The notes beneath the pieces were generated by a model. It had not been told where the DNA came from. It searched no databases and worked only from the letters and a program-made list of their open reading frames with translations. 64,000 nucleotides of DNA, taken from the NCBI RefSeq assembly GCF_001858025.1, contig NZ_LZQD01000002.1, forward strand, positions 699,421 through 763,420, read 5' to 3'. The DNA comes from Trichormus sp. NMC-1 (GTDB taxonomy: Bacteria; Cyanobacteriota; Cyanobacteriia; Cyanobacteriales; Nostocaceae). Within the stretch, counting starts at the first letter, position 1. Every line of letters starts with the position of its first letter. This document shows, in pieces, positions 38,067 through 48,774 of the stretch. A program made the position numbers and the translations under genes.

Positions 38067-39941
38067 TTATTTTTTATCCTTCTGCTTTTTCAGATAATCT
38101 TTAGCCCAAGCATAACGGTGTGAATCTTTTTTCAAGAGATACTTTGCTGCTTCACGTCGTTTATCATCATTCTTTTCATTCTTGATTACCCGCTTAATTT
38201 CAGAATCTATATCTTCAATATCAGCCCCACGCTGAACGGCTTTTTCAAACCAATCATTACCTTCCTCATAGTCGTATCTATCATAACAGATAGCACCCAT
38301 TAATGTGTAAGGTTGATGACTATCAGGCTGATACTCCATAGCTTTTATTGCACAACTTTCTGCATCGTCTAATTTATCAATATCTCTAAAGGCTGCACCT
38401 CTAGTGACTGAAATAGCTGATTTGAGATTATTTTCTTTGATTTTACCTAAATCTAAATTAGTAAGTTTTAAAGCCTGTTCAGGTTCATTGGCTTTGCGCC
38501 AATAACTACTTGCTGTGGGGATATGCCATTTGTGTCCGGTGCGTTTAATTTCTTGTTCTAAAAACTCAGCTTCTAACTTATAATATGCAACAGTAATTTT
38601 TCCATCACGAGATAAAAGCTTTTCTTCTATAAGCTGAACAACTAACACAGGATCTAGCCGTTCTTTTTTCTCTAATTTGACCATAATCGTATATAATGGT
38701 TCTAGAGGAAGTGAAGGATCTATCAATCCATACTTTCTTTTTAGTGCTACAAAGTGCTTATTTTTAGCAAAATTGATAACATCTTCACGTCCATTATTTT
38801 GCAACCATTCAATTTCCAAATCATTTAAAAACTGCCCTAATTCTGCTTTGTGTTTTAAACTAGCAGTATACTTTTCATTAGCAATGGCTAAAGTATCTGT
38901 TAATTGATATTTTTGCAAAAATTCTAACTCATCCTTACTTAAATTATTCTCTGATTCAAGTTTTTTGAGAATAATATACAAATCACTATCAGCTGATAAG
39001 TCTGCATACTTTTCTGCTTTGTATTTTCCTTTTAGTTCAATAAATTCTCTTTTAAATTCAAGCTCTTTAGCAATCTTAATTGTTTGTTTTAGCCCTCTAT
39101 TTTTCAACCAATCTTCATCAAAATAAGCTAACTTTTTATTTTCCTCCAATTTTTGCAATATTTCATGTAATCTACTAGCGACAGAGGCCTCGAAGTATTT
39201 ATTAGCTTTATATTTCTCTTTTAGTTGAGTAAATTTCGCTTGTTTTGCTAACTCTTCTTGTCTTTCTAACTCTTTTTGTTTTTCTAACTCTTTTTGCCTC
39301 TTTAAATCTTCTTCTTTCTTCAACTCTTGTTGTTCAAAAATCTCTATAGTTTCAAATAATTCATTTTCTAGTAACCATTCATATTCCGAATCATCCAAAC
39401 GTTGAGACTTGTCTAATTTTTGGAGAATTGGATAGAGTAGCTTATCAGGAGATGCGTCTTGATATTTAGTAGCTTGATACTTCTGTTTTAGAAGGGAAAA
39501 ATTTCTTATCTCTTGAGCAATTTCAACTATTGCAGATAAATTATTATCTCGAAGTAATTGAATTTCATAATTACCTAAATTACCTTCTTGATCAAGTTTC
39601 CAAAGTATAGGATATAAAAAACTATCTAATGATGATTCACAAGATTTAGTAATTTGATACTTAGCTTTCAACTGAAAAAATTCATCTTCCAGTTTTTTGA
39701 GTTCACCCTTTCTAAATTTCTGTATCCAAATGATTTCAATTGTTTGTGTTAGTTGATTTTCTTCTAACCAATTTAACTCTAACTCACTAAGTTCTAATTC
39801 TAAATCTACTTTACGCAAAATCAGATATAGAAGACTAGAAGGTGATGAATTTTGATATTGAGTTGCTTGGTATTTAGATTTTAAAGAAATAAAGTGTTTA
39901 ACGCGATTTTGGTTGTCTTGATCTGTATTGATGGTAGTCAT
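38067..39941 (-). CDS. Repeat protein with about six 60-70-residue units and C-terminal TPRs
   Basis: A 624-residue, Lys/Glu-rich protein with no signal peptide. Residues about 15-430 contain six degenerate units of the form F-x-x-LK-x-KY-x-A-x(8)-S-x-LY-x-IL-x-KL...WL-x(4)-L-x-x-TI-x-IA. A highly charged coiled-coil segment (KRQKELEKQKELERQEELAK) separates units 3 and 4. The last 130 residues carry TPR-like helices (SAISVTRGAAFRDIDKLDDA, SHQPYTLMGAICYDRYDYEE). I do not recognise the N-terminal unit family. A role as a protein-interaction scaffold is inferred. Confidence 0.8.
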   Translation of the reverse strand: MTTINTDQDNQNRVKHFISLKSKYQATQYQNSSPSSLLYLILRKVDLELELSELELNWLEENQLTQTIEIIWIQKFRKGELKKLEDEFFQLKAKYQITKSCESSLDSFLYPILWKLDQEGNLGNYEIQLLRDNNLSAIVEIAQEIRNFSLLKQKYQATKYQDASPDKLLYPILQKLDKSQRLDDSEYEWLLENELFETIEIFEQQELKKEEDLKRQKELEKQKELERQEELAKQAKFTQLKEKYKANKYFEASVASRLHEILQKLEENKKLAYFDEDWLKNRGLKQTIKIAKELEFKREFIELKGKYKAEKYADLSADSDLYIILKKLESENNLSKDELEFLQKYQLTDTLAIANEKYTASLKHKAELGQFLNDLEIEWLQNNGREDVINFAKNKHFVALKRKYGLIDPSLPLEPLYTIMVKLEKKERLDPVLVVQLIEEKLLSRDGKITVAYYKLEAEFLEQEIKRTGHKWHIPTASSYWRKANEPEQALKLTNLDLGKIKENNLKSAISVTRGAAFRDIDKLDDAESCAIKAMEYQPDSHQPYTLMGAICYDRYDYEEGNDWFEKAVQRGADIEDIDSEIKRVIKNEKNDDKRREAAKYLLKKDSHRYAWAKDYLKKQKDKK

Positions 39942-40043
39942 AGGAACTATTGATGCAGTTAGGCTTGATTAAGTATGACTACATCAATCAAAAGGGGCAT
40001 TCCAGAAAAACACCCCAGCAAAATTGTCTAAAATTCCAACTTC

Positions 40044-41132
40044 CTACAACACCTTACACTGCCCATGATGCCTTAAAAGATGGTCACATAAAACCAAAGC
40101 CACCATCGCATCAACCATCGGTACAGCGCGGGGTAAAACACAAGGATCGTGCCTTCCCTTTCCTGCCAAAAGCGTTTCTTCACCTTCCTTAGTTACGGTT
40201 TTTTGTTCTTTTCTAATAGTTGCAGTTGGTTTAAATGCAACTCGGATAATGATATTTTCGCCGTTAGAAATTCCCCCTTGAATGCCTCCAGAACGATTAG
40301 TTACTGTTCTAATTTCCCCATTTTCATCAATATAAAATTCGTCGTTATGTTCAAAACCTGTTAACAAAGTTCCGTCAAAACCTGAACCGATTTCAAAACC
40401 TTTACTTGCAGGAAGGGACATCACCGCTTTTGCTAAATCTGCTTCCAATTTATCAAAAACCGGCTCACCTAAACCCTTGGGAACATTCCGCACCACACAT
40501 TCAACCACACCACCGATGGAATTACCATCTCTACCAGTTTGTTCAATTAATGAAATCATGGTGTTAGCAATTTCGCTATCTGGACAACGGACAATATTGC
40601 TTTCTACATCTTCTAATGTGACGGTATTAGTATCAACAACGCCTTCTAAATCTTTGATGCGCTTCACATAGGCGATAACTTCTACATTTGCAACTTGACG
40701 AAGAATCTTTTTAGCGATCGCACCAGCTGCTACTCTTCCTATTGTCTCACGGGCTGACGACCTACCGCCACCTTGCCAATTTCTAAACCCATACTTAGCA
40801 TCATAGGTAGCATCTGCGTGAGAAGGACGATATTTTTGCGCCATCTCATCATAATCTTCAGGACGGGTATTTTTATTTCTGACTAAGATAGCGATCGGTG
40901 TTCCCAGAGTTTTACCTTCAAAGACTCCTGATAATATCTCACAGGTGTCCGCTTCCTTGCGAGGAGTCGTGATTTTACTTTGTCCTGGCCGTCTTCTGTC
41001 TAGTTCAAATTGAATTTCTTCCGGGGAAATTTCCAGTTGTGGGGGACAACCATCAATAATAACGCCCACACCGCCGCCGTGAGATTCGCCAAATGTCGTA
41101 ATTCGGAAAAGATGACCAAAAGTGCTGCCCAT
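40044..41132 (-). CDS. aroC: Chorismate synthase
   Basis: Last enzyme of the shikimate pathway; removes phosphate from EPSP to make chorismate, using reduced FMN. The 362-residue protein has the signatures [16 protein letters not shown] (residues 15-30), [14 protein letters not shown] near 107 and [18 protein letters not shown] near 125-142, with [14 protein letters not shown] near the end. Length is typical. It is followed (upstream on the minus strand) by hicBA, 75 bp away, which are probably separate. Confidence 0.97.
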   Translation of the reverse strand: MGSTFGHLFRITTFGESHGGGVGVIIDGCPPQLEISPEEIQFELDRRRPGQSKITTPRKEADTCEILSGVFEGKTLGTPIAILVRNKNTRPEDYDEMAQKYRPSHADATYDAKYGFRNWQGGGRSSARETIGRVAAGAIAKKILRQVANVEVIAYVKRIKDLEGVVDTNTVTLEDVESNIVRCPDSEIANTMISLIEQTGRDGNSIGGVVECVVRNVPKGLGEPVFDKLEADLAKAVMSLPASKGFEIGSGFDGTLLTGFEHNDEFYIDENGEIRTVTNRSGGIQGGISNGENIIIRVAFKPTATIRKEQKTVTKEGEETLLAGKGRHDPCVLPRAVPMVDAMVALVLCDHLLRHHGQCKVL

Positions 41133-41206
41133 GATGTTGAGGAAATACAGTCTGGAATCTGTATTTTACATGGAGTTGCACCAGAGATCATGCCTTTATT
41201 GCTGTG

Positions 41207-41428
41207 TCACAATAATTCAATAAATTCATCTACACTTAAACCCGCTTGTCGAATAATTCCTCGCAAAGTACCTCTATCTAATTCTTTGTGATCTGGTACG
41301 GATATTGTGGTTCTAGGTTCTTCACGAACTATTATAATGTGACTTCCTCTTTGTCTATCTACAAAAAAGCCGATTTTTTCTAGTGCTTTCACACACTCTA
41401 AACCTGAGATAATAGGTAATTTACTCAC
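41207..41428 (-). CDS. hicA: HicA toxin (mRNA interferase)
   Basis: A 73-residue double-stranded-RNA-binding-fold toxin that cleaves mRNA. It contains ALEKIGFFVDRQRGSHIIIVRE with the catalytic His (GSH, near residue 30) and the C-terminal SVPDHKELDRGTLRGIIRQAGL. It overlaps the upstream hicB stop by 4 bp (ATGA), giving the antitoxin-first order hicB-hicA found in many cyanobacterial loci. Confidence 0.93.
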   Translation of the reverse strand: MSKLPIISGLECVKALEKIGFFVDRQRGSHIIIVREEPRTTISVPDHKELDRGTLRGIIRQAGLSVDEFIELL

Positions 41429-41643
41429 ACCAGCACTACCTCAACCGTATCTTCTGGAATAGGTTCATTTCTGTCTTGCAAAACTTCAATGTAGAGAGAT
41501 ATTGCTTCTTCAATATTAGCTAAAGCCTCCTCACGAGTTTTACCCTGACTTATACAACCGGGTAAACTTGGGACTTCGACAACAAAATACCCATCTTCAC
41601 CATGAGATAATAGCACTTTTCTTTGAGATTTCATTGTTACCAT
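41425..41643 (-). CDS. hicB: HicB antitoxin
   Basis: A 72-residue HicB of the short type: a partial RNase H-like fold with GYFVVEVPSLPGCISQGKTREEALANIEEAISLYIE. No DNA-binding domain is visible after residue 60, so autoregulation may need another factor or the complex. It overlaps hicA by 4 bp. The gene pair is divergent from the TIR-like gene at 41851, with about 200 bp of shared upstream sequence. Confidence 0.93.
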   Translation of the reverse strand: MVTMKSQRKVLLSHGEDGYFVVEVPSLPGCISQGKTREEALANIEEAISLYIEVLQDRNEPIPEDTVEVVLV

Positions 41644-41850
41644 AGTTCAATCAGTGTCTCCATGAAATAACAAACCTAGTTAAAAAATATTTTATTCAGG
41701 TAAATTATTTATATCATATAACTTTATTTGCTAGTTTGCCTGATGTATTTTAGATTGAGTTGGGTGTTTGAAACGCTATGTTGATTATGATAATTACAAA
41801 CTGTGATGTAAAATGTTTGCAATATAAAGAAACTTCCAACAATATACATT

Positions 41851-42963
41851 ATGACGCAATTTACAGTATTCTACTCCTGGCAATCTGATTTACCCAAAGA
41901 AACTAACCAAGGAATAATTCAAGGAGCTATCAGAATAGCGAGTAATAAACTGGAACATGAGTTTAAAGAAACTGATTTACATATTATTATAGATGAAGCG
42001 ACACGTGGTTTACCTGGAAGCCCTCATATACCATCCGCTATTTTTGATAAAATTGCATCTGCTGATGCCTTTATTTGTGACATAACGACAATTAATAAAG
42101 AAGTTAGAGAAAGGGAAGTTATAGAAGCTATAAAAAATCTGCAAGCTACAGAAGGTAGAAAAAAGCCACAAGAATTAAGAACTGTTCCTAACCCAAATGT
42201 AATGATTGAACTAGGATATGCAATTGCACATCTTGGTTGGGACAGAATAATTATGTTGTTTAATACCTCCTATGGTGATTTAAAAGATGCACCTTTTGAT
42301 ATAGTAGTAAATCGCATTACTGACTATAATTTAAGTCCTAAACCAGAAGATGTTACCGAAAAGCAGTTGCAAGGAAATCAAAAACAACTGAGCGAAAAAA
42401 TTCATGAAGCCTTAAAACTAATCATTGAAAAATCGCCAAAGAAACCAAGATACAAAGATGAACTTACACCGGAAGAAACGAAGCGTAACCATGATATTTC
42501 TACTATCAAAACTATTCTGGAAACAATTCATATAACGAGTCTCAAGAACCATATCAACGAAGCTCCCTACAAAATTGATGGTAAAATATTCTTTTTTCGG
42601 GATATTTTCCATGAAAAAATTTATTATAATAGCTACGAGCTTTATCTTTATGATGAAAAGCTTAAAGACTTAGTAACCAAAATTCATGCTCTATGGGATA
42701 AAACTCTTTCATACGATCAACATTACCAACTTTCAGTTAGACATGACTTCTATATTTTTAGCAGTCATGACTATATGCCATTCACTAGCAAACAGCAAGA
42801 AGATTGGGATGATATTAAAGAGGCTTTAAGACAGCTTGAATTAGTATTTGATGAATTTCTGACTTATATTCAGGAAAATTATTTAGAAATTGATATTAAA
42901 GAAACAACCTCTACAGCATGGCGTGAATATATTGATTTCATGAAGGAAAATGGAATTGAATAA
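41851..42963 (+). CDS. TIR-like/nucleotide-hydrolase-fold protein, possible defence factor
   Basis: A 370-residue protein. The N-terminal ~145 residues look like a TIR/deoxyribosyltransferase-like Rossmann domain: VFYSWQSD (6-13) after the first strand, IASADAFICDITTIN (68-82) and PNPNVMIELGYA (113-124), where Glu120 is placed like the catalytic Glu of TIR NADases. Residues 150-370 are helical and charged, with no family I recognise; this part may sense or regulate. There is no membrane segment. It sits divergent from hicBA. A role in phage defence by nucleotide depletion is inferred, not shown. Confidence 0.65.
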   Translation: MTQFTVFYSWQSDLPKETNQGIIQGAIRIASNKLEHEFKETDLHIIIDEATRGLPGSPHIPSAIFDKIASADAFICDITTINKEVREREVIEAIKNLQATEGRKKPQELRTVPNPNVMIELGYAIAHLGWDRIIMLFNTSYGDLKDAPFDIVVNRITDYNLSPKPEDVTEKQLQGNQKQLSEKIHEALKLIIEKSPKKPRYKDELTPEETKRNHDISTIKTILETIHITSLKNHINEAPYKIDGKIFFFRDIFHEKIYYNSYELYLYDEKLKDLVTKIHALWDKTLSYDQHYQLSVRHDFYIFSSHDYMPFTSKQQEDWDDIKEALRQLELVFDEFLTYIQENYLEIDIKETTSTAWREYIDFMKENGIE

Positions 42964-43041
42964 AATTCGTAGTAGGTTGGGTTGACTTTAGGCAAACCAA
43001 CATTACAGTTATTTTCTATATAACATGGTGTTTGTGAAAAC

Positions 43042-43377
43042 TTAAATTTTTGAAATTTTACTCAAATAACCATAAAGTTCTAAACGCTTTTCATAATTCT
43101 CTGGCTGATTCAACAAATCATCACCAGCCTTTAAAGTATCTAAAGCAAATTGATAATTTCCCTGTTCACAATGATGATAAAAAGCATCAATATAATCTGT
43201 TAAATCATCTTCCCAAGCCCAATTTTCCAGCCAATCACCTTCTATATCATCAACATAAAGATGAATATAATCTGAGCCATAATTTTGCTTATCTAACTGC
43301 AACTGTTGGGACGCTTCCAGATAGTTCCAATTTACCTCAGAACTGGACGGATTATCAATATTTACATCTTGAATCAT
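43042..43377 (-). CDS. Hypothetical protein
   Basis: A 111-residue acidic protein from the ATG at 43377 (MIQDVNIDNPSSSEV). The longer frame to 43428 runs into a dispersed repeat (ATCCTG...TTCAGACA also found at 43905-43925), so those residues are probably not native. The sequence contains YIHLYVDDIEGDWLENWAWEDDL and a helical C-terminal half. No domain is recognised. It faces the TIR-like gene tail to tail. Confidence 0.5.
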   Translation of the reverse strand: MIQDVNIDNPSSSEVNWNYLEASQQLQLDKQNYGSDYIHLYVDDIEGDWLENWAWEDDLTDYIDAFYHHCEQGNYQFALDTLKAGDDLLNQPENYEKRLELYGYLSKISKI

Positions 43378-43520
43378 AAAATTACCATCCTGTAAATCCT
43401 TAAATCCTGGACATCCTGATTCAGACAAAAAAAATAAGTATCTTGTACTGTTGTAACAATATTTATACTATAAGTATAGTAAGTGCTAAATTAAAACAAA
43501 ACTTTTGCACTAAGGTAATC

Positions 43521-43862
43521 ATGGGCTTTTTACTGAGAATATTCGGCTTTGGTTTGCTGATATTAGGCATCTACTTGGTTGGACAAAACATCATTTTCAC
43601 AACCAACGTTTATCCTTACTGGTGGAGAGGAATAGCCGCAGATACTTCTGTACTTGCACTAACAATAGGAGTGATGATATTAATATTCTTCCCCAGAGGT
43701 ACGAAAGAGCTAGGCTGGATACCCGTAGTTCTGGGAATTATCCTTGTATTTATGAGCAGTCGAGCCATCCTCAATCCTACGAGCCTATGGCAATTTTTTC
43801 TATCATTAATTCTCATGTCAGGAGGCTATAAAATGTTCATCACCGGACGCTTACCTGTGTAA
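43521..43862 (+). CDS. Hypothetical four-helix membrane protein
   Basis: A 113-residue protein from the ATG at 43521, which has AAGG about 7 nt upstream. It has hydrophobic helices at about residues 4-25, 44-59, 67-80 and 88-105 with short loops, suggesting a small inner-membrane protein. No family is recognised. The longer frame from 43443 has no support. It converges on the psbA remnant. Confidence 0.6.
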   Translation: MGFLLRIFGFGLLILGIYLVGQNIIFTTNVYPYWWRGIAADTSVLALTIGVMILIFFPRGTKELGWIPVVLGIILVFMSSRAILNPTSLWQFFLSLILMSGGYKMFITGRLPV

Positions 43863-43937
43863 AAAAATATGCACAAAAAATAAAATCCTGTTCATCCTCA
43901 AATCCTGCAAATCCTGATTCAGACAGTGAATTAAAAA

Positions 43938-43972
43938 CAAAAAAAACGCCCCCCGTTAGGAGAGCGTTTTTT
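43938..43972 (-). terminator. Intrinsic terminator of the former psbA gene
   Basis: On the minus strand, AAAAACGCTCTCC-TAAC-GGGGGGCGTTTTTT forms a GC-rich hairpin followed by a T tract, 20 bp after the psbA stop codon. It remains intact although the gene is broken. Confidence 0.85.
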
Positions 43973-43992
43973 ATTTAACTAAGCTAGAAATA

Positions 43993-45088
<1,096 letters not shown>

Positions 45089-45235
45089 GATGAAGCAGGT
45101 GGTAGCAGCTAACAGGGTAGGGATCATTAGAACGCCGAACCAACCGATGTAGATACGGTTTTCGGTGCTGGTGATCCACTCGCAAAAGCGATCCCATACG
45201 TTAGCGCTTTGGCGCTGTTGAATGGCTGTGGTCAT
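45089..45235 (-). pseudogene. psbA: psbA 5' fragment (D1 residues 1-49)
   Basis: From the ATG at 45235 it encodes exactly 49 codons of D1 ([20 protein letters not shown] through LLAATTCFI). Reading then enters the inserted block as AAC TAA, so the product would be a 50-residue peptide. The upstream promoter is intact. Confidence 0.95.
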
Positions 45236-45295
45236 GTGTTTATAATTGCGTTTGAGTTATGTATGTTTTGGTAGGTGTTTCTACCTCATGAATTT

Positions 45296-45324
45296 ATATT
45301 AGGACTTTTATTGAGATTTGTAAA
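45296..45324 (-). promoter_or_regulatory. Sigma-70-type promoter of psbA
   Basis: Minus strand: -35 TTTACA (45324-45319) and -10 TAATAT (45301-45296) separated by 17 nt, 60 bp upstream of the psbA ATG. The spacing and context match cyanobacterial psbA promoters. Confidence 0.75.
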
Positions 45325-45887
45325 GTATTTTTCTTAATATTTTTTAATAAATTTGAAAAATAGAATGATAAAGCAGACACAGTAAGGGTTTTAGGCGTTA
45401 ATGTTTTGTAACAATTTCTCTAATAATTTTCTTGTAGGGTGGGTATAGCCCTTGCATGGCTACGCTAAAGCCCAGAAAGTAAGCCACCTGCCACATCAAA
45501 CACTTGAAGTGAAAGCCATTGCTACGTTAGCTTTTGGCATAACACTCCCCACGAAAAATCCGTTACTTATATATATGGCTTGCTTAATAAAGCTAAAACT
45601 TAGATATATCAAGAGTTTGAAGGTTAAAAAGGTGAATCAGGTGCAAGGAATAAGCGTTGAAACTGTTCATTTACCTATCATTTGACCAGATTCAAGACTC
45701 TTCTTCTAATTCTTCGTCCGCTCACTGAGCGTAGTCGTTCACGTAGTGTCTCCGACAGGAGAAGAGAAGTGCTGACTCCTGTACGGGCGTATTGCAATAC
45801 GCCCCTACTGACTCCTAGCCCTAACCAAAAGAGTTTTATGCCTAACGGCTCCCGTAAGGGATACAGCAAACCCTATATATATGTCCT
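45325..45887. other. Region between psbA promoter and cofG, with repeats
   Basis: Holds a degenerate inverted copy of the repeat found after hflX (45626-45652 is the reverse complement of 48896-48922) and a 20-bp palindrome GGGCGTATTGCAATACGCCC at 45785-45804 set within TGACTCCT repeats. The small frames here are not considered genes. The cofG promoter is not obvious. Confidence 0.7.
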
Positions 45888-46847
45888 ATGTTCTCATTTA
45901 GTCAAAATCAAAATATTGTTACATATAGCCCTGCTTACACCATCGTCCCGACTTATGAATGCTTTAACCGCTGTTCCTACTGCAATTTCCGCACAGATCC
46001 CGGTCAAGATCCCTGGTTGACTCTGGCAGAAGCCAAGAGTATTTTACAACAACTGCAAAGTCAGAATGTCTGTGAAATCCTCATCCTCAGTGGGGAAGTT
46101 CATCCGCATTCACCAAGGCGTTCGGCGTGGTTACAGCGAATTTATGATTTGTGTGCATTAGCAATAGAGATGGGATTTTTACCACATACCAACGTCGGTC
46201 CCCTCAGTTTTGAGGAAATGCGAAAGCTGAAAAATGTAAATGTGTCGATGGGGTTGATGTTGGAACAGTTAACACCACAATTACTAAATACAGTGCATCG
46301 CCACGCGCCTAGTAAAATACCAGAAGTCAGGCTGCAACAATTAAAATGGGCAGGAGAGTTGCAAATTCCTTTTACTACTGGACTGCTTTTGGGAATAGGC
46401 GAAACTGAAAATGATTGGTGGGAAACTTTAGCCGCTATCTCAGATTTGCATCAACGCTACCAGCATATACAAGAAGTGATCATGCAACCCCACAGTCCGG
46501 GAAGTCAGCAAAGCTTTGATGCATCGCCTTTTGACCCTCATCAATTACCCGAAGTCATCGCCAAAGCCAGGCAGATTTTACCAAGAGATATTACAATTCA
46601 AATTCCGCCCAATTTAATTCAAGATCAAGAATGGTTACTTGCTTGTATAGCTGCGGGTGCGAGGGATTTGGGGGGAATAAGTCCTAAAGATGAAGTGAAT
46701 CCTGATTATCCTCATTTGCAAGAACAGGCATTGAGAGAAATTTTACAGCTTGGGGGATGGGAGTTAGTACCAAGGTTGCCAGTATATCCTCAGTTTGCAA
46801 GTTGGTTGAGTGATCAGCTTTTGTGCGATCGCATTAGCATTAGTTAG
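45888..46847 (+). CDS. cofG: 7,8-didemethyl-8-hydroxy-5-deazariboflavin synthase subunit CofG
   Basis: Radical SAM enzyme that, with CofH, makes the deazaflavin FO (8-HDF). In cyanobacteria FO is used as the antenna chromophore of DNA photolyase. The 319-residue protein has the cluster motif CFNRCSYC (Cys25, Cys29, Cys32), then FRTDPGQDPWLT, LILSGEVHPHS and the C-terminal AAGARDLGGISPKDEVNPDYP block typical of CofG. CofH is not in the window. The final eight codons lie in the block copied into psbA, and codons about 87-116 are copied at 49095-49184. Confidence 0.93.
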   Translation: MFSFSQNQNIVTYSPAYTIVPTYECFNRCSYCNFRTDPGQDPWLTLAEAKSILQQLQSQNVCEILILSGEVHPHSPRRSAWLQRIYDLCALAIEMGFLPHTNVGPLSFEEMRKLKNVNVSMGLMLEQLTPQLLNTVHRHAPSKIPEVRLQQLKWAGELQIPFTTGLLLGIGETENDWWETLAAISDLHQRYQHIQEVIMQPHSPGSQQSFDASPFDPHQLPEVIAKARQILPRDITIQIPPNLIQDQEWLLACIAAGARDLGGISPKDEVNPDYPHLQEQALREILQLGGWELVPRLPVYPQFASWLSDQLLCDRISIS

Positions 46848-47028
46848 CTTTTTTGTATCGGTTAGGCAAAAAACTTGCAGGTGTACTCATCGCTGTTAAA
46901 TACATGATTTTTACAAAACGCAAAAGCATCTGCCAACAGATAGACCTGACAACTCACTCTCTGTTGTAAAATAGACAATAGAGCAATAGAACGATTAGGG
47001 GGGGCCAGTTCACTGGTCATAAACGTCT

Positions 47029-48768
47029 ATAGAGACCATCTTCGGTAATCTCCAAGGTTTAAAGTCCAGCCAGCTGAAACAACTACAGCGGCTGTACCAC
47101 CAGCGCATATCGGGCAATCTCATCACAACATCGGAGTTCGCCCAGCGTCTGGCCGCCATTAGTACGGAACTAAATCAGCCTGTATGTGCCTACCTCAACC
47201 GTCGCGGACAAGTGATTCGGGTGGGGGTAGGCAGTCCACGTCAAACTCAAATTCCACCTCTAGAACTACCCCGTTACGGTGCAGAACGTCTGAGTGGGAT
47301 TCGTTGTATAGCTACCCATCTCAAGCCAGAACCACCAAATGAAGCGGCATTAACCGCCATGGCACTACAACGCTTAGATGCTTTGGTAGTATTAAACATT
47401 ACTGGATCGGGATTTACCCGACGAGGCGGTGGTGCGACAGGTTACGTCAAAGAAGCTTATTTGGCACATTTAGTAGCCAATAATAGCAAACAGTTAGTTT
47501 TAACTCAGTCTTCGGGAATCACTACCCCAGACGCAACTCTATATTCCAGCGTGTCGCCACCTCAGAGTTTAGATGCGATCGCAGAACAGGACTTTCTGGA
47601 CTTAGTGGAAGGTCTAGAAGAAGAATTCCGCCGGGAATATATTGCTCAAGAAGTAGGCGCTGACAATGATCGTGTGGTCATTGTCGGGGTAATAACGGAT
47701 AGCACCACTCCTCAACAATTCCAAGACACCATAGCAGAATTGGTGCGGTTAGTGGATACAGCCGGGGGAGATGTATTGCAGATACTCCAACAAAAGCGAT
47801 CGCGCATTCATCCCCAAACCGTCATTGGTGAAGGTAAAGTTCAAGAAGTTGCCCTCACAGCCCAAACCTTGGGAGCCAATCTTGTCGTCTTTGACCGAGA
47901 CCTCTCACCCGCTCAAGTCCGCAACCTAGAAGCACAAATTGGGGTCAGAGTAGTTGACCGTACAGAAGTTATATTAGATATCTTTGCTCAACGCGCCCAA
48001 TCAGGTGCGGGGAAATTACAAGTCGAACTGGCACAGTTAGAATATATGATGCCACGACTCACAGGTCGAGGTCGTACCATGTCCCGACTAGGGGGCGGTA
48101 TTGGGACTCGCGGGCCTGGTGAAACAAAACTGGAAACTGAACGCCGAGCAATTCAGCAGCGAATTTCCCGACTACAACATGAAGTCAACCAGTTGCAAGC
48201 TCATCGCTCACGCTTACGTCAACGAAGACAACATCGTGAAGTTCCTTCAGTGGCCTTGGTGGGTTATACCAACGCGGGTAAGTCTACCTTACTCAACGCC
48301 CTCACTAACGCTGAAGTTTACACAGCCGACCAACTGTTTGCCACACTCGACCCCACCACACGTCGCTTGGTCATTCCTCATGCAGATACTAATGAACTTC
48401 AGGAAACTTTACTAACAGATACGGTGGGGTTTATTCATGAGTTACCTCCCTCCTTAATGGATGCCTTTCGCGCCACTTTGGAGGAAGTCACAGAAGCTGA
48501 TGCTCTACTACATTTGGTAGATTTGTCCCATCCTGCTTGGTTGAGTCATATTCGCTCAGTTAGGGATATTCTTGCCCAAATGCCTATTGCTCCTGGCCCT
48601 GCCTTGGTAGCTTTTAACAAAATTGATCAAGTGAGCAGCGAAACACTGGCTTTAGCTAAAGAAGAATTTCCCTTAGCCGTGTTTATCTGCGCTAGTCAGC
48701 GTTTAGGTTTAGAAACTCTACGCTATCGTCTGTCTCAGTTGATCGAATATGCTGTTGATGGTGGGTAA
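47029..48768 (+). CDS. hflX: GTPase HflX
   Basis: Ribosome-associated GTPase that splits or rescues stalled ribosomes under stress. Motifs: glycine-rich segment GRGRTMSRLGGGIGTRGPGE, P-loop GYTNAGKSTLLNAL, DTVGF (G3) and NKID (G4). The in-frame, family-like N-terminus (IETIFGNLQGLKSSQLKQLQ) begins at 47029 with ATA and is preceded by a TAA at 47020; no ATG, GTG or TTG precedes the conserved region. The first standard start is GTG at 47212, which would remove 61 residues that resemble other cyanobacterial HflX. I extend to 47029 and treat the start as unresolved. Confidence 0.88.
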   Translation: METIFGNLQGLKSSQLKQLQRLYHQRISGNLITTSEFAQRLAAISTELNQPVCAYLNRRGQVIRVGVGSPRQTQIPPLELPRYGAERLSGIRCIATHLKPEPPNEAALTAMALQRLDALVVLNITGSGFTRRGGGATGYVKEAYLAHLVANNSKQLVLTQSSGITTPDATLYSSVSPPQSLDAIAEQDFLDLVEGLEEEFRREYIAQEVGADNDRVVIVGVITDSTTPQQFQDTIAELVRLVDTAGGDVLQILQQKRSRIHPQTVIGEGKVQEVALTAQTLGANLVVFDRDLSPAQVRNLEAQIGVRVVDRTEVILDIFAQRAQSGAGKLQVELAQLEYMMPRLTGRGRTMSRLGGGIGTRGPGETKLETERRAIQQRISRLQHEVNQLQAHRSRLRQRRQHREVPSVALVGYTNAGKSTLLNALTNAEVYTADQLFATLDPTTRRLVIPHADTNELQETLLTDTVGFIHELPPSLMDAFRATLEEVTEADALLHLVDLSHPAWLSHIRSVRDILAQMPIAPGPALVAFNKIDQVSSETLALAKEEFPLAVFICASQRLGLETLRYRLSQLIEYAVDGG

Positions 48769-48774
48769 ATAAGC

